Shown piece by piece: positions 62,406 to 64,000 of a stretch of 64,000 nt of DNA (position 1 is its first letter; the number at the start of each line of letters is the position of its first letter). The notes below the pieces were generated by a model. That model searched no databases and was not told where the DNA came from. It worked only from the letters and a program-made list of their open reading frames with translations. The position numbers and the translations under genes were made by a program. This DNA is from an uncultured bacterium (lineage in GTDB: Bacteria; Cyanobacteriota; Vampirovibrionia; Gastranaerophilales; Gastranaerophilaceae), in contig CAJMAX010000001.1 of the NCBI GenBank assembly GCA_905211505.1, forward strand, positions 23,301 to 87,300, given 5' to 3'.

Positions 62406-63854
62406 ATGAAGATTTTATTTGCGTCTGCTGAAGTAGCACCATTCTCAAAAGCAGGAGGGCTTGCTGATGTCGTTGGCAGCTTGCCGAAAGAACTTGAAAA
62501 AGATGCTGAAATTGCAATTTTTACTCCTCTTCACGGCTCTATAGATAAAGAAAAGTTCGGAATAAAAGAGCTTGAAAATTCTGAGATGTGGTTGACTTTC
62601 GGGAATCAGCCCCATAAGTTTAACCTTTTTATGACAAAGCTTCCGGGAACGGATATAAATGTGTTTTTTGTGAAAAATGATTGGTATTTTTCTTGTTTTA
62701 AAGAGGTTTATCCAAAGTACCTTGATCCGCGCTACGAACATGAAAGATATATTTCATTTTCTCTTGCTGTTATGGAATATGCTAAAGCGCTGAATTTTAG
62801 AGCGGATGTGATTCATGCAAACGATTGGCATACTGCTATGATTCCAATGTATTTGCATTCGAATTATAAATTTGATGATTTTTGGAAAAATACAAAGTGT
62901 GTTTTTGAAATTCATAACCTTGCGTATCAGGGTATCTGGTTTGAAGATGTTTTAGATTTTGCAAATATGAGGAAAGATATTGTATATAATCAGTGGGGAT
63001 GTGAACATTATAATCGTGTAAACTGGATGAAAGGAGCTATTCAGTATTCTGACAGAGTCGTTGCAGTTTCTCCGACATATTCAAGAGAAATTCTAGGTTC
63101 TGAGTATGGAGAAAATATGGATTATACTCTGCGAGGAATTCAATATAAATTGCGCGGAATATTAAATGGCATTGATTATACAGTTTTTAACCCTAAAACA
63201 GACAAGGCTCTTGTGAAAAATTATGATGTAAAATCTATGGCAAATAAAGAAGAAAATAAGAAAGCTGTATGTGAATACTTTGGATTAAAATATAATCCTG
63301 AAAGACCAATAATTGCATTAATCTCTCGTCTTGTCGGACAAAAAGGTATAGATTTGATTCGAGATATGCAGTACGAGTTGCAAAATTTGAATGCTGATTT
63401 TATTTTTATGGGCAGTGGAGATAATGCGTATGAAAATTTATTTATCTGGTTGTCCAATAATACTTCTAATATAAGAGCTTATGTTGGGTATGATGCAAAA
63501 CTTGCAAATTTAGTTTATGCAGGGAGTGATTTTTTCTTAATGCCGTCAAAATTTGAACCTTGTGGTTTGAGTCAGTTAATTGCTATGAGATATGGCTCCT
63601 TACCTATTGTTAGGGCAACGGGCGGTTTGGAAGATACGATAACCGGATATCCTCTTGATAATTCGAATGGTTTTAAATTCTGGCAGTATAATGGCTGGGA
63701 TATGTTGAATGCTATCAAGTGTGCTTTGTATGTCTATAGTGATAAATATGTTTTCAATGCAATGAGAAAATCTGCGATGGAAGCTGATTTTTCGTGGAAA
63801 CGCAGTGCCGTTCAGTATATGGATATGTATAGGGAAATAACCGGAAAAGAATAG
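62406..63854 (+). CDS. glgA: Glycogen (starch) synthase GlgA
   Basis: GT5-family synthase adding glucose from ADP-glucose to alpha-1,4-glucan. The 482-residue enzyme has the ADP-glucose-binding KAGGL (15-19), VIHANDWHTAM, LNGIDYTVFNP, and the C-terminal KFEPCGLSQLIAMRYGSLPIVRATGGLEDT with catalytic Glu. AGAGAGGAAAA precedes the ATG. It follows the zinc-ribbon gene by 33 bases and may be read together with it. No other glg genes are in the window. Confidence 0.96.
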   Translation: MKILFASAEVAPFSKAGGLADVVGSLPKELEKDAEIAIFTPLHGSIDKEKFGIKELENSEMWLTFGNQPHKFNLFMTKLPGTDINVFFVKNDWYFSCFKEVYPKYLDPRYEHERYISFSLAVMEYAKALNFRADVIHANDWHTAMIPMYLHSNYKFDDFWKNTKCVFEIHNLAYQGIWFEDVLDFANMRKDIVYNQWGCEHYNRVNWMKGAIQYSDRVVAVSPTYSREILGSEYGENMDYTLRGIQYKLRGILNGIDYTVFNPKTDKALVKNYDVKSMANKEENKKAVCEYFGLKYNPERPIIALISRLVGQKGIDLIRDMQYELQNLNADFIFMGSGDNAYENLFIWLSNNTSNIRAYVGYDAKLANLVYAGSDFFLMPSKFEPCGLSQLIAMRYGSLPIVRATGGLEDTITGYPLDNSNGFKFWQYNGWDMLNAIKCALYVYSDKYVFNAMRKSAMEADFSWKRSAVQYMDMYREITGKE

Positions 63855-63890
63855 GTTCTGTTTTTCTAATTTGTTGGCTAAAATATTAGT

Positions 63891-63918
63891 AGTCATCCTG
63901 AACTAGTTTCAGGATCTC
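63891..63918. repeat. Palindromic intergenic repeat, ATCCTGAA type
   Basis: AGTCATCCTGAACTAGTTTCAGGATCTC carries the ATCCTGAA ... TTCAGGAT stem. It is the fourth well-preserved copy of this family in the window. The remaining end of the window (to 64000) shows no gene. Confidence 0.75.
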
Positions 63919-64000
63919 TAATATAACAGATTCGTGTTAAAGATCTTTCAATAGTGTATCTGTTTCTTATCCGGTGAGAACTACTTGCGAAATTTTTATT

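Noticed and set aside
1-64000. CRISPR array or transposase/insertion sequence
   Set aside because: No regularly spaced direct repeats and no transposase-like gene were seen; the only dispersed repeats are short palindromic elements.

Overview
The window is AT-rich, densely packed bacterial chromosome. The set of genes points to a Melainabacteria / Gastranaerophilales-type bacterium, a non-photosynthetic relative of Cyanobacteria. The support is four type IV pilin-like proteins with the FTLAEVLITLG-type N-terminus, an outer-membrane porin (so a two-membrane envelope), a flagellar export operon, a plant/cyanobacterial-type glutamate-cysteine ligase, RecG with a long N-terminal extension, MEP-pathway isoprenoid genes and a glycogen synthase. 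The taxon is inferred from gene content; no rRNA is present to fix it.

Layout. 1-9.3 kb: end of a probable iron alcohol dehydrogenase, a short conserved-type hypothetical, an amino acid/dicarboxylate symporter with ileS, a pilin divergent from a small XRE regulator, dnaB and a secreted protein. 9.3-21.7 kb: CDF metal exporter, glutamate-cysteine ligase, rsmA-ispE, a large Ala/Thr-rich protein, a TrmB regulator, thymidine kinase, CtpA protease, dxr and a hybrid-like histidine kinase. 21.8-32.1 kb: a one-strand block of phage head genes (amidase, beta-propeller, P22-type coat, holin, probable scaffold, connector, TerS, GNAT, portal, TerL) that has no integrase, repressor, replication or recognisable tail-fibre genes. 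32.2-41.8 kb: a large coiled-coil protein, rarA, a solute-binding protein with a zinc alcohol dehydrogenase, a pilin, a porin and an Orn/Lys/Arg decarboxylase. 41.9-46.7 kb: a pilin preceded by a G9 tract and by translated repeat DNA, then the minus-strand flagellar export operon (SpoA-domain switch protein, fliO, fliP, fliQ, fliR). 46.9-51.9 kb: a probable operon of a 56-residue protein, a CHASE2-GGDEF diguanylate cyclase, an ATPase-TPR protein and rsmG. 52.0-64.0 kb: YjbQ-family protein, a second divergent pilin/XRE pair with a striking double operator, recG, a LysM protein, ruvB, a 1201-residue zinc-ribbon/TPR protein and glgA.

Three things stand out. First, the head-gene cluster holds nearly every component of a P22-like procapsid and packaging motor plus lysis genes, but nothing for integration or replication, as expected of a domesticated particle or gene-transfer-agent-like element. 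Second, the pilin near 42 kb is preceded by a well-placed ATG and a run of nine G residues; loss of one G would join that start in frame to the pilin, a classical phase-variation layout. Third, pilin genes at 5.3 and 52.4 kb are each divergent from a small XRE regulator, and in both cases a dyad overlaps the regulator's start codon.

Two further chromosome-wide habits are visible. Several housekeeping genes have a -10 box 6-8 bases before the ATG and no ribosome binding site (likely leaderless mRNAs). Palindromic intergenic repeats of the ATCCTGAA...TTCAGGAT and ATTCCGAAC...GTTCGGAAT types recur at 9.2, 38.8, 42.1, 55.9 and 63.9 kb. Perfect or near-perfect hairpins sit between most convergent gene pairs and probably terminate both strands. 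No rRNA, tRNA, CRISPR array or transposase gene was recognised.
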